From a bacterium (GTDB lineage Bacteria; Zhuqueibacterota; Zhuqueibacteria; Zhuqueibacterales; Geothermadaptataceae): a DNA stretch of 51,214 bases. The DNA lies in assembly GCA_024275575.1 (NCBI GenBank), contig JAJRYV010000097.1, positions 1-51,214 of the forward strand. The letters run 5' to 3'. Shown here in pieces: positions 15,952 through 24,814 of the stretch. Each line of letters begins with the position of its first letter. The first letter of the stretch is position 1. The notes below the pieces were generated by a model. That model saw only the letters and a program-made list of their open reading frames with translations, was not told the DNA's origin and made no database searches. The translations under genes and the position numbers were made by a program.

Positions 15952-17745
15952 TTATTTAATCGTCTTTTTAACTTCACCACACGTCGGCATGGATTGTCCC
16001 AAATAAGGATTGCTGATTTTCTTTTCGCGGCTCAGCCAGTCGGCGCCTTTATTGTCATTGGCCATGGGGCAAAATTGCACAAAAACCGGTTTTTTGAATG
16101 GGCCGAAGGTTTTTGCCACCATGATGCTCTGACTGGATAACATAATGAAATGCTTGCGGGCTGCTTTGATGTCGTCAGCTTTGGATATATTATTGGCTGC
16201 TCTTTTCAAGGGGATGCTGTGTTTCATCCACACATTATGCGCTTCGCCTTTGAAAACCGACATATTGATTTTGCCGAGATAATCGAGATAATCTTTTGCT
16301 GATTTTTTTGTTTTATCAAGGGCGTCGATCGCCAGGGCACCTTTAATTTTGAAATATTTATCGAGCAGAACGACGACGACCTGTTTCGCCTGTGGATTTA
16401 ATTGGATGTTTGCTGTGTGCGCTTTTTTCTGTCCGCTGCTCATACCCGGCATCTTCATGCCGCCGTGTTGATGTCCCACGGAAGATGGACCACCCTGGGG
16501 GTTCATCATACTCGGTTTGCCTGCCAGTTGCGCCGCCGCATCGATAGAGAATGTTCCGTTGGTGGCGATTTCTTCGCCTTCTTCGAGCCCGTCTCTGATG
16601 ACATAGCTATCGCCAAGTGCCGGGCCGAGCGTGACTTCGCGCAGCATGAAACCGATACCGGTGGCGGAAGCCGTTTTCACGTAAACAACGGAGCGTTCGC
16701 CGGTCCACATCACAGCGGTTTTGAGTACAACGATAGTTTTATTGCCACTACTAAGCGGGCTTTTTATCGTACCGACGACAAACATTTCCGGTTTCAGACG
16801 TTGGCCGGGGTTTTTAAACTCGACACGCGCTTTAGCGACACGGGTTCTCGGGTTGATCACCGGATCGATAAAACTGATGGTACCGTGGAATTTTTCTCCG
16901 GGCAAAGATTGAATGATAAATGTAACGTCATCACCAATTTTTACCCAGGGAATGTCACTTTCATAAACATCGAACATCACCCAGATTTTGGTTAAATCGG
17001 CCACTTCAAAGAGAACCGAGCCTTCTCTGACATGGTCTCCGAGATTGATGCGTTTTTGCAGAACAACACCGGTCATATCGGACATGATGGGAAAATCTTC
17101 CTGTGGCTGTCCAACTTTGATGATACTATCAATTTGCTTGTCGGTGAGTTTCCAGTTTTTCAGTTTTTCACGCGCAGCGCGGTAGAGCGCCGGTTGGATC
17201 TCACGGGTTTTGTAGGCCTCGAACAATTCTTCCTGGGCCGTAACCAGCTCCGGTGAGTAAATATAAGCCAAAACCTGGCCTTTGCTGATGGATTCGCCAG
17301 TATAGTTAACCAGCAACTTTTCAATCCGCCCGGCAATGTGTGAAGTTTGTGAATTGACATTGCGTTCATCGGCCTGTACTTTACCGTTCATGCGAACCAG
17401 TTTCACCGGTCTCCCACGGGAAACGATGGAAGTTTGCACATTGGCCAGTTGCATCGCTGTTGGCGACATTTTGATTTCCATCGGGTTATCTTCACTGGTA
17501 TCAGTGTTCAGCGGAATTAAAGTCATGCCACAGAGCGGGCATTTGCCCGGTTCTTTTTTGCGGATTTGCGGGTGCATGGAGCAAGTCCAGACCGTCTCTT
17601 TTGCCGAACTGGCAATCTGTTCGTGTGTCGAATCCGCCGGTGGATTGCCGCCGAAAAACAGCCAGCCGAAGAACAAACCACCCAACAGCGCAGCCACAGC
17701 CACGCGCACGGTTTTATCATTGATCATTTCTTTTATCGGTTTCAT
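15952..17745 (-). CDS. cusB: CusB-type periplasmic adaptor of a Cu/Ag RND efflux pump, with C-terminal DUF3347
   Basis: The 597-residue protein has an N-terminal membrane anchor (about 13-31) and a heavy-metal-binding domain (51-79; Cys55, Met57-His58, Cys69, Cys72, Met74). Barrel-sandwich and beta-barrel adaptor domains follow to about residue 410, then a His/Met-rich linker (HQHGGMKMPGMSSG), then DUF3347 to the end. The frame stays open to 17832, but the ATG at 17745 is used because the upstream part lies inside the outer-membrane gene. The preceding stop is ten bases away and supplies a TGAGG ribosome site. CusB joins the inner-membrane pump to the outer-membrane channel and accepts Cu(I)/Ag(I). 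The fused DUF3347 probably replaces a separate metal chaperone domain. Confidence 0.94.
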   Translation of the reverse strand: MKPIKEMINDKTVRVAVAALLGGLFFGWLFFGGNPPADSTHEQIASSAKETVWTCSMHPQIRKKEPGKCPLCGMTLIPLNTDTSEDNPMEIKMSPTAMQLANVQTSIVSRGRPVKLVRMNGKVQADERNVNSQTSHIAGRIEKLLVNYTGESISKGQVLAYIYSPELVTAQEELFEAYKTREIQPALYRAAREKLKNWKLTDKQIDSIIKVGQPQEDFPIMSDMTGVVLQKRINLGDHVREGSVLFEVADLTKIWVMFDVYESDIPWVKIGDDVTFIIQSLPGEKFHGTISFIDPVINPRTRVAKARVEFKNPGQRLKPEMFVVGTIKSPLSSGNKTIVVLKTAVMWTGERSVVYVKTASATGIGFMLREVTLGPALGDSYVIRDGLEEGEEIATNGTFSIDAAAQLAGKPSMMNPQGGPSSVGHQHGGMKMPGMSSGQKKAHTANIQLNPQAKQVVVVLLDKYFKIKGALAIDALDKTKKSAKDYLDYLGKINMSVFKGEAHNVWMKHSIPLKRAANNISKADDIKAARKHFIMLSSQSIMVAKTFGPFKKPVFVQFCPMANDNKGADWLSREKKISNPYLGQSMPTCGEVKKTIK

Positions 17746-17755
17746 TATTTTTGCC

Positions 17756-19000
17756 TCACTTTCCGGTGATATAGTTATGTTCGGCCAAAGCGGTGTTATA
17801 TTCCTGCACTGCCGTCGCCTGGGCCATCTCATATTTTAGCAATTGCTGTTGCATGCGCAGCACTTCTTCAAAATCCTTGCCCGAAGTACTGTATGCTGTA
17901 TGCAAAAGATTAATAGCTTGTTGTGTTTTAATAATTTGCTCGCTATAGAGAACAAATTCCTGGCGGGCGCGATCTATCTTGAAAAGCGATAAATCATATG
18001 CCGAAAAAAGCAGGTTTTCCGTGTTTTGTTTTTGCAGCGTAAACCTGGATTGAATGAGTTTTGCCTCTTTCACTGCTGCTGAATATTTTTTCCGGTAAAG
18101 CGGAATGGTCATGGAAAACATGGGCATCAGTGCATCCCGGCCGTTATCGGGCACATTCACATCAGTGCGTTCATCGATGAACGCATAGGTTAACCCGATG
18201 CCGAATTTTGGCAAGCCGTTGCGGAAAGCTGCTTTTTCCTGTGCTTTTGCAGATCGTATTTTCAGATCAAAAGACTTCAGTTGCGGATTTTTCACCAATA
18301 AACTGTCTTTGCTGAGCACAGTTGCCGCTCGACTGACATCATATCGATCGACGATGGTGATCGGGCTGGTTTCAGGACGATTGAGCAATTTGTTAAAGAT
18401 CGTCTCTAACGGTTTTATTTTGTCTTTTAGAATCGCAATCTGGGTTTGCGAATCATCGATCATAATATCCACACGAATGACGTCGACCATGCTGCCTTTG
18501 TTATTGGAAAAAGCTGTCGTCGCCAGTTGCTTGTAGCTTTCGAGGATCCCCAGGTTTTCTTTCTGCAAACGCAGCATTTCTTTGGTTTCATACAATGGGA
18601 AATAGGCTGCCGTCACGCGAAAGGCCAGCTCATTTTTCGCATCGAGAAAGAGCTGATATTTGGCTTCCGCCATCAATGTTGCGGCGTCTTTTCGCGCGCC
18701 CAGGGTGCCGAACCACGGAAACATCTGCGTTAGTGCAATGCGCGCTTTCTGCGGTCCGATGCGTGTTTCAACCGGAGAGGTATAATAGCCAAAAGCCAAA
18801 GCGGGATCCGGCAAAGAGCTCACCTGCGGAATGCGCTGCAAGGCGGCTTCAAAATCCTTGTATTTTGCCTGCAAAGCCGGATTGTTATCAAATGCCTGTT
18901 GGATGTAGCTGTCCAGAGTCTGAGCAGCAAGCAACGCAGGCAGCAGTAGCAGGCTCAACCCGATCAAGTATCGCAAGCGGGTTTTTTTTCTGAATATCAT
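17756..19000 (-). CDS. cusC: TolC-family outer-membrane channel of the Cus pump
   Basis: The 414-residue product has a signal peptide (about 5-26) followed by long alpha-helical segments in two repeats. TolC-type features include the opening LDSYIQQAFDNNPALQAKYKDFEAAL and PDPALAFGYYTSPV. The track of open frame begins at a TTG at 19015, but the ATG at 19000 has GAGGAA seven bases upstream and starts the signal peptide, so it is chosen. It lies between cusA and cusB. It forms the outer-membrane exit duct of the tripartite pump. The length is somewhat shorter than E. coli CusC (about 460), which is common for this family outside Proteobacteria. Confidence 0.92.
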   Translation of the reverse strand: MIFRKKTRLRYLIGLSLLLLPALLAAQTLDSYIQQAFDNNPALQAKYKDFEAALQRIPQVSSLPDPALAFGYYTSPVETRIGPQKARIALTQMFPWFGTLGARKDAATLMAEAKYQLFLDAKNELAFRVTAAYFPLYETKEMLRLQKENLGILESYKQLATTAFSNNKGSMVDVIRVDIMIDDSQTQIAILKDKIKPLETIFNKLLNRPETSPITIVDRYDVSRAATVLSKDSLLVKNPQLKSFDLKIRSAKAQEKAAFRNGLPKFGIGLTYAFIDERTDVNVPDNGRDALMPMFSMTIPLYRKKYSAAVKEAKLIQSRFTLQKQNTENLLFSAYDLSLFKIDRARQEFVLYSEQIIKTQQAINLLHTAYSTSGKDFEEVLRMQQQLLKYEMAQATAVQEYNTALAEHNYITGK

Positions 19001-19050
19001 TATTGGGTTCCTCAATTATTTAAATTCGAATTAATTTGGTCCGGGTTTTG

Positions 19051-19119
19051 ACCACCCATTTCCCCTCCTGGCCAAGAGGGGAAAGCCTGTTTTCGTTCAG
19101 AAAACAGGGCTGGGGTGGT
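19051..19119. repeat. Nested inverted-repeat element (cloverleaf-like) between cusA and cusC
   Basis: The outer arms ACCACCC (19051-19057) and GGGTGGT (19113-19119) enclose two perfect 9-bp hairpins. The first is TTTCCCCTC/GAGGGGAAA (19059-19067/19076-19084). The second is CCTGTTTTC/GAAAACAGG (19086-19094/19100-19108). Dispersed elements with ACCACCC ends and an inner CCCCTCC hairpin are common in many bacterial genomes as small mobile or MITE-like repeats. Inside the pump operon it may lower or retune expression of the downstream genes. Confidence 0.6.
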
Positions 19120-19122
19120 TTA

Positions 19123-22100
19123 TTACTTTAATTTTCGTTCTTCCCGCAAGCCATAGAGTACTGGCACGAGAAAATAGCTCACAGATGCGATCACCATGCC
19201 GCCAAACGAAGGAATGGCCATCGGGATCATAATATCGGCACCGCGGCCGGTTGAAGTCAGCACTGGAAGCAATGCAATAATCGTCGTCGCTGTTGTCATC
19301 AGCGCCGGTTTGATACGCCGGCTGCCGGCTTCAACAACGGCTTCGCGGATGCCTTCGATAGTCTTTGGTTTAAGGCGTGAAAAGCTTTGATCGAGATAGG
19401 TACCAATGAGTACCCCGTTATCCGAAGCGATACCGAACAGGGCGATGAAACCGACCCAGACAGCGACGCTCAAATTGATGGGGCGCATTTGAAAGAGTTC
19501 ACGCATGTTCATTCCGAAAAAATCAAAATTGGCAAACCATGACTGGCCATAGAGCCAGAGCATGAGAAATCCACCGCAAAAGGCTAAGATGATACCGGAA
19601 TAAATCATCAGTGAAGTCGATACCGACTTGAACTGGAAATATAAAATGAGAAAGATGATGAACAAAACTAGCGGCACGACGATGGCAAGCCGTTTTTCAG
19701 CACGGATCTGGTTTTCGTAACTGCCGGAAAATTTGTAGCTGATGCCGGCCGGCACCACCAAATCACCGGAGTCGATTCTATTTTGTATGAAACGCTGGGC
19801 TTCTTCGACGACGTCGACTTCGGCATAACCCTGCTTTTTATCGAGCAGAACATAGCCATCGAGAAAGGTGTCCTCACTTTTGATAATTTGCGGTCCGCGC
19901 ACATATTCGATATCGACAAGCTCGCCAAAAGGCACCTGGGCGCCTGTGGGCGTCGGCATGTAGATTTTTTTCAGCTCATCCGGGTCGGTGCGCAGCTCAC
20001 GCGGGTAGCGGACGCGAACGGGAAATCGTTCGCGGCCTTCAACCGTCGTGGTGATGTTCAAACCGCCAATCGCAGTTTCGATAACTTGTTGCATATCTTC
20101 AACATTCAGGCCGTAGCGGGAAATCGCATCGCGATTGATATTAAAGTGCAGGTAGGGTTTGCCGACGATACGGTCGGCAAATACTGCTTCCGCTTTCACT
20201 GAGGGCACCTGTTTCAGGATCGCTTCCAGTTCCAGGCCAAAGGCTTCAATGGTTTTTAAATCAGGCCCGAAAACTTTGATGCCCATAGGTGCGCGCATAC
20301 CGGTTTGCAGCATGATGAGCCGCGTTTCGATGGGCTGCAGCCTCGGTGCCGAGGTGACGCCCGGTAATTTGGTGACACGCACGATCTCTTCCCAGATATC
20401 ATTCGGCGTTTTTATTTTTTGCCGCCAGTTGCGAAAATATTTTCCCGAGCCATCAGGGGTCAGGTCTGAAACCTCGATGCCCCTTTTGATGGCCTCCTCG
20501 TTGGAAACAGTATCGCCGGAAGCGAGAATAAACCGGTCGTCGTCATCCACTTTAAATCTTGCACGGTAACCTTTGGTGTTTACCATGAATTCAGGTTTAT
20601 AGTTTATTAATATTTCATACATCGAGATAGGCGCCGGGTCGAGCGCGGATTCCACCCGTCCCATTTTACCGACAGCGAGTTCCACCTCAGGAATATTGGC
20701 CAGCAGCATATCCAGCTGCTGCACCACACGTTTATTTTGTTCGATACCGGCATGCGGCATCGATGTGGGCATGAGCAGAAAGCTGCCCTCATCCAGCGAC
20801 GGCATAAATTCTTTTCCGATACCGGGGAAGATACTGGAAAGTCCGCTCCAGACACCGGTAGTGCGGACATTTAAACCGACGACATCAAAGCCTTTGGCAA
20901 TGAAACCAAACATGCTGTTAAAACTGAGCCAGGCCATGGCACCCCACAAGATAAGCACGATCGGAACGGCGAGAAACTTTAATTTGTTGGCCAGAAATAT
21001 GCGGAGAAGTCTCGCGTAATTAGTTTCGAGCAGGTAAAAAATGCCGAGAATAAATGTTAATAATATCGTGACAAAGATGAAATTGGTCGTCAATAGTTCA
21101 CTGGCGCCCAGGGGCATCCAGTATTTGGCCAGCAAACCGACAACGTATACCACCGAGATGATTATCGTAATATTTTCGGTAATAAAGTTTTTCTTCGGGC
21201 TGTAGTTTCGCACAAACCAGGCTGCACCAAAAGCCATCAAGGTGATACCGCCCCAAAGTGTGTAGGCAAAGGCGGCAAACAATCCCAATACGATGAGACC
21301 GCCGTTCATGAATTGACCTCGTCGCTTGCTATCGGTTTTCATACCGAAAAACCAGTGGGCGACGGCCGGCAAGACAAACAGGGCAACCAGCAGCGCAGAG
21401 AACAGGGCAAATGTTTTGGTGAAAGCCAGGGGCCTGAATAATTTCCCTTCGGCTGCCTGCATGGTGAAGACCGGAATAAAACTGATGATCGTTGTCGAGA
21501 CCGCGGTGAGAATGGCTGAGCTGACTTCTGCCGCGGCATTATAAATTGTCTCGAGCAGTTTCTGTGTTTTGGGTGCATCTTCCATGTGTTTGAGCACATT
21601 TTCCGAAAGCACAATACCGAGGTCAACCATAGTGCCAATTGCAATGGCGATACCAGAAAGCGCAACGATATTAGCATCGACGCCGAAATAGCGCATGCAG
21701 ATAAAAACCATGAGCACAGCCAGCGGCAGCAAGCTGGAAATGAGAATCGAAGCCCGCAGGTTTAAAACCATGACGATGACCACCAGCACAGTGATGAGGA
21801 TTTCCAGCAGCAGGGCTTCTTCGAGGGTGCCGAGGGTTTCATAAATGAGCACGGTGCGGTCATAAAATGGTACGATCGTCAATTGGCTTTCGACGCCGTT
21901 GGTCAGTATTTTTTTCGGCAGCCCGGCGGCAATACCTTTTATTTTATCCTTAACATTGTTGATCACTTGTAATGGGTTTGAGCCGAAACGGGCGACGACC
22001 ACGCCGCCGACAACTTCAGCGCCATCTTTATCCAGCATGCCGCGTCGTGTCGCCGGGCCGAGGGAGACTATGCCGATATCTTTGATGCGGATGGGCACGT

Positions 22101-22911
22101 TATCGTGTACGGCAACCACCGCTTTTTCGATATCTTCGACCGATCGGACATAACCCAGGCCGCGCACCAGATACTCAGCCTGATTGATCTCGATCGTTTT
22201 GGCGCCGACATCGCGGTTGGAATTTCGCACAGCCGCCAAAACTTTTTGCAGCGGAATGTCATAAACCTTGAGGATATCCGGATTGACATCAACCTGATAT
22301 TCCTGCACGTAACCGCCGATGGAGGCGACTTCGGAAACACCGTCGACGGCGTTGAGCGCGTATTTGACATAGAAGTCCTGCACGGTTCGCATTTCGTGTA
22401 AATCCCAACCGCCGGTGGGATTGCCGTCTTTATCGCGGCCTTCGAGGGTGTACCAGTAAACCTGACCGAGGGCGGTGGCATCGGGGCCAAGTGCCGGCTG
22501 AACACCCGGTGGCAGAATTCCGGCCGGCAGCGAATTCAGTTTTTCAAGAATACGCGAGCGCGACCAGTAAAAATCGATCTCCTCTTTGAAAATGATATAA
22601 ATACTTGAAAATCCAAAAACAGAAGAACTGCGAATGGATTTGACGCCAGGAATACCCAACAACGAGGTTGTCAGTGGATAGGTTATCTGGTCTTCAATAT
22701 CTTGCGGAGACCGGCCCATCCAATTAGTGAAAACGATTTGCTGGTTTTCACCAATATCCGGAATGGCATCAACAGGAACAGGGTCGGATGGAAGAAAACT
22801 CGTTTCCCAGCCGAAAGGAGCGGTTATCACCCCCCAGGCGACAAACAGAATCACAAGCAAGGCTGTGACCAGTTTGTTTTCAAGAAAATAACGAATAGTT
22901 TTGTTTAGCAT
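19123..22911 (-). CDS. cusA: CusA-type Cu/Ag RND efflux transporter
   Basis: The 1262-residue inner-membrane pump has the heavy-metal RND pattern. The early region reads PVDAIPDIGENQQIVFTNWMGRSPQDIEDQI. The first periplasmic domain and TM block contain SGIAIAIGTMVDLGIV (proton relay Asp). The Met-rich substrate path includes EFMPSLDEGSFLLMPTSMPHAG, and the second block includes FIALFGIASDNGVLIGTYLDQ. It is about 200 residues longer than E. coli CusA (1047). The extra length is mostly a hydrophobic insertion at about 520-700, as in Bacteroidetes relatives. The 107-base gap to cusC holds a repeat element. No clear ribosome site precedes the ATG. It moves Cu(I)/Ag(I) from periplasm and inner membrane to the outside with CusB and CusC. 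Confidence 0.95.
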   Translation of the reverse strand: MLNKTIRYFLENKLVTALLVILFVAWGVITAPFGWETSFLPSDPVPVDAIPDIGENQQIVFTNWMGRSPQDIEDQITYPLTTSLLGIPGVKSIRSSSVFGFSSIYIIFKEEIDFYWSRSRILEKLNSLPAGILPPGVQPALGPDATALGQVYWYTLEGRDKDGNPTGGWDLHEMRTVQDFYVKYALNAVDGVSEVASIGGYVQEYQVDVNPDILKVYDIPLQKVLAAVRNSNRDVGAKTIEINQAEYLVRGLGYVRSVEDIEKAVVAVHDNVPIRIKDIGIVSLGPATRRGMLDKDGAEVVGGVVVARFGSNPLQVINNVKDKIKGIAAGLPKKILTNGVESQLTIVPFYDRTVLIYETLGTLEEALLLEILITVLVVIVMVLNLRASILISSLLPLAVLMVFICMRYFGVDANIVALSGIAIAIGTMVDLGIVLSENVLKHMEDAPKTQKLLETIYNAAAEVSSAILTAVSTTIISFIPVFTMQAAEGKLFRPLAFTKTFALFSALLVALFVLPAVAHWFFGMKTDSKRRGQFMNGGLIVLGLFAAFAYTLWGGITLMAFGAAWFVRNYSPKKNFITENITIIISVVYVVGLLAKYWMPLGASELLTTNFIFVTILLTFILGIFYLLETNYARLLRIFLANKLKFLAVPIVLILWGAMAWLSFNSMFGFIAKGFDVVGLNVRTTGVWSGLSSIFPGIGKEFMPSLDEGSFLLMPTSMPHAGIEQNKRVVQQLDMLLANIPEVELAVGKMGRVESALDPAPISMYEILINYKPEFMVNTKGYRARFKVDDDDRFILASGDTVSNEEAIKRGIEVSDLTPDGSGKYFRNWRQKIKTPNDIWEEIVRVTKLPGVTSAPRLQPIETRLIMLQTGMRAPMGIKVFGPDLKTIEAFGLELEAILKQVPSVKAEAVFADRIVGKPYLHFNINRDAISRYGLNVEDMQQVIETAIGGLNITTTVEGRERFPVRVRYPRELRTDPDELKKIYMPTPTGAQVPFGELVDIEYVRGPQIIKSEDTFLDGYVLLDKKQGYAEVDVVEEAQRFIQNRIDSGDLVVPAGISYKFSGSYENQIRAEKRLAIVVPLVLFIIFLILYFQFKSVSTSLMIYSGIILAFCGGFLMLWLYGQSWFANFDFFGMNMRELFQMRPINLSVAVWVGFIALFGIASDNGVLIGTYLDQSFSRLKPKTIEGIREAVVEAGSRRIKPALMTTATTIIALLPVLTSTGRGADIMIPMAIPSFGGMVIASVSYFLVPVLYGLREERKLK

Positions 22912-23135
22912 AGTAACTCGTTCATTTTGTTAGTTGTGGAATTGAATTAAAAATATTAGTACAAGTAACATCCTGCACAGATAATAACGATGCTGGAAAT
23001 GACTGCAAGGAATTGCCATACACCTGCTGGTAAATCATACCGATTTCATTAAAACTTAACTGAAATTTCTAAAAAGAAAACAGACAAAACAGAGTTAGCC
23101 TGTACAACTAGCTTACAGGGTAGAAAAAGGGGATT

Positions 23136-23555
23136 TCAAATGAGAAATGACTGAACGAGGATGGCAATATCCTGTTTCTGTGCCGGGGGATGGAAAATAG
23201 AATGAGGAGTTACGCTATTGGACTCATCTTCTTGCAGATCAGCTGTGGGATACTGCACAAAAGATAAGGTGTTGTTTGTATCATTATTGATGGTTGTTTT
23301 GGCAACCCCCTCGTCAAATGCTTGTAGAAATTCATAAGCATCGATGCAACATTCTACCTGCGTAAAGGCCTGCGCTTGTTTCGCCTCATCATCACAAGTG
23401 GCCTTTGATTCAGTCATATTGCAGCTATCTCTTTCTGCTGAGATGCGAATGTTGGATTCCACAGTCATGCCGTCGCAGAAATGAATGCTGAGTGTTAAGC
23501 CCAAATTGCCGATCAGCATGATGAGCAATAAAATTGTCGTAAGAAAACGTTTCAT
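23136..23555 (-). CDS. HYC_CC_PP family exported protein, copy 2
   Basis: The 139-residue product has a signal peptide (MKRFLTTILLLIMLIGNLGL), IHFCDGM near residue 24 (the HYC position reads HFC), VECC near residue 68 and HPPAQKQDI near residue 122. It ends QSFLI, much like copy 1 at 449-862. Two further Cys (DSCNM, ATCDD) lie between, as in copy 1. It stands 224 bases upstream of cusA on the same strand and is probably the first gene of the efflux unit. The family has no proven function. Repeated association with metal efflux and the conserved Cys/His suggest periplasmic metal binding, an inference. Confidence 0.78.
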   Translation of the reverse strand: MKRFLTTILLLIMLIGNLGLTLSIHFCDGMTVESNIRISAERDSCNMTESKATCDDEAKQAQAFTQVECCIDAYEFLQAFDEGVAKTTINNDTNNTLSFVQYPTADLQEDESNSVTPHSIFHPPAQKQDIAILVQSFLI

Positions 23556-23755
23556 GGTATCGCAAATAACTTAAGATTTTTTCAGAAAGTCAAGAATTTT
23601 TTTTTATTCATACTAAAAATAGTTTTTACAAAGACGGCATGTTACGCAAAAAAGTTGCAAACTAATAGTTTTCGACCGAATGCGCAGCGCTTAATTTTAC
23701 AGCTGTAAAATTTATAAATCTACAATTTTGACAGTTATTTTGAAGATGCTTTAAC

Positions 23756-23786
23756 AAAAAAAGCCCAGAATCTTCTGGGCTTTTTA
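23756..23786 (-). terminator. Rho-independent terminator after tRNA-Met
   Basis: GCCCAGAA (23763-23770) and TTCTGGGC (23773-23780) form a perfect 8-bp stem with flanking A and T runs on both sides (seven A on the left, five T on the right). It is a strong terminator for the tRNA on the minus strand and could work in both directions. Confidence 0.85.
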
Positions 23787-23789
23787 TCG

Positions 23790-23863
23790 TAGCGACGCAG
23801 GGATTCGAACCCCGGACCTTAGGATTATGATTCCTCTGCTCTGACCAGCTGAGCTACGTCGCC
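23790..23863 (-). tRNA. tRNA-Met (CAT)
   Basis: The 74-base minus-strand sequence folds as a cloverleaf. The 5' acceptor strand is GGCGACG. The D arm is GCTC/GAGC. The anticodon arm GAGGA-ATCATAA-TCCTA has anticodon CAT with T33 and A37 (G27:A43 is a mismatch). The T arm is CGGGG-TTCGAAT-CCCTG, the 3' acceptor strand CGTCGCT, and the discriminator A. CCA is not encoded. The shape resembles elongator tRNA-Met rather than initiator, because no three-GC anticodon stem is present. A tRNA-Ile with modified CAT cannot be excluded. A likely promoter (TTGCAT-16-TATATT) lies at 23885-23912. Confidence 0.93.
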
Positions 23864-23884
23864 ATATCGATTCAAGGACTGACG

Positions 23885-23912
23885 AATATAAAATAAAAGC
23901 CACAAAATGCAA
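23885..23912 (-). promoter_or_regulatory. Candidate promoter of tRNA-Met
   Basis: On the minus strand TTGCAT (23907-23912) and TATATT (23885-23890) are separated by 16 bases, and the predicted start lies about 14 bases before the mature tRNA end. The -35 match is weak. Confidence 0.35.
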
Positions 23913-23920
23913 GCAAAACT

Positions 23921-24814
23921 TTAAATCATTCGGCGCTCCCAGGGATAGGGACGCGGCGTCACATCACCACCGGTACAGTATTTCACCAATGTCACATGGT
24001 TACCCGGCTTATGATAGATGACATCATCCATGAATTGACGCATCATAAAAACGCCGCGGCCGCGCGCACGGAACAGGTTTTCTTTCTGTGTTGGATCGGG
24101 TAATGCTTCAAAATTGAAGCCTTCGCCTTCATCGAAAATGTGAATTTTTGCGCTTTTATTATCGAATTCCGCCCGCACGATCACCTGCTTTTCCATGTCC
24201 AAATGATTGCCGTGCTCCACAGCGTTGGTGAGCGCTTCGACAAATGCAACTTTGACATTGATCTCGCGCAGGGTGATGATGCCGTGTTTGAACAATTCCT
24301 CGGTTAAATAATAAACCAGACCGCCGAGCAAATCGAGGCGGCTGGGGATAATCGCTTCGAGATTGGTTTTCAGGAAAGGTAACGCGTGTAGATAGCGTAA
24401 AAATTCCATACGAAAATTGACGAGCCGATCGACGGTGTTGGAGAGAATTTTCGGATCGACGGAATCAGGGATAAAATGGTTGGCGCCACAGGAGATGGCA
24501 TCACGGATATAGTTTGTTTCGCATTCCCTGGCCACGGCTAAAATCGGCATTGAGGGATAACGGTCGCGAATATTAGCGATGGTGGCGAGCAGACCGTCGG
24601 TTTCATCGAGTTCAACGAGCAGAGTTTCAACGATGTTGGCATTTGCCTGCAACCACGATAACAGCAGTCCACGGGAATGAAATTCATACACTTCGTAACC
24701 GCTTTGGTTGAGCTTGGCATGCAAGGCCGGATCGACAGCTTCGTTTTTGTGCAGAAAAGCCAGTTTGATCGATTTCGAACTTATCAATTCGGGTATACTC
24801 GCCAAATCTTTCAA
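23921..24814 (-). CDS. Receiver-like domain fused to RsbW-type HATPase (anti-sigma/switch kinase-like)
   Basis: The 297-residue product has two parts. Residues 15-135 resemble a response-regulator receiver fold (SIKLAFLHKNE..., ETLLVELDETDG, PILAVARECE, ISCGANHFIPDSV), with the acidic segment VELDE near the usual phosphorylation strand. Residues 140-280 are an HATPase of the RsbW/SpoIIAB type: N box FVEALTNAVEHGN, G1 DEGEGFN, and RGRGVFMMRQFMDDV near the ATP lid. Proteins of this kind set partner-switching or general stress responses. The start appears to be TTG at 24814 with a weak AAGAG; no ATG is in frame. It reads toward the tRNA gene. No anti-sigma antagonist or sigma factor is adjacent. 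Confidence 0.82.
   Translation of the reverse strand: MKDLASIPELISSKSIKLAFLHKNEAVDPALHAKLNQSGYEVYEFHSRGLLLSWLQANANIVETLLVELDETDGLLATIANIRDRYPSMPILAVARECETNYIRDAISCGANHFIPDSVDPKILSNTVDRLVNFRMEFLRYLHALPFLKTNLEAIIPSRLDLLGGLVYYLTEELFKHGIITLREINVKVAFVEALTNAVEHGNHLDMEKQVIVRAEFDNKSAKIHIFDEGEGFNFEALPDPTQKENLFRARGRGVFMMRQFMDDVIYHKPGNHVTLVKYCTGGDVTPRPYPWERRMI

Noticed and set aside
17746-17832. 29-codon N-terminal extension of CusB
   Set aside because: It lies within the end of the cusC gene and has no signal-like character; the ATG at 17745 starts the membrane anchor.
23004-23018. Sigma-54-like site (TGGCAATTCCTTGCA, minus strand) upstream of cusA
   Set aside because: GG and GC are 9 rather than 10 bases apart, and sigma-54 is strict about this spacing. 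It remains a weak possibility.
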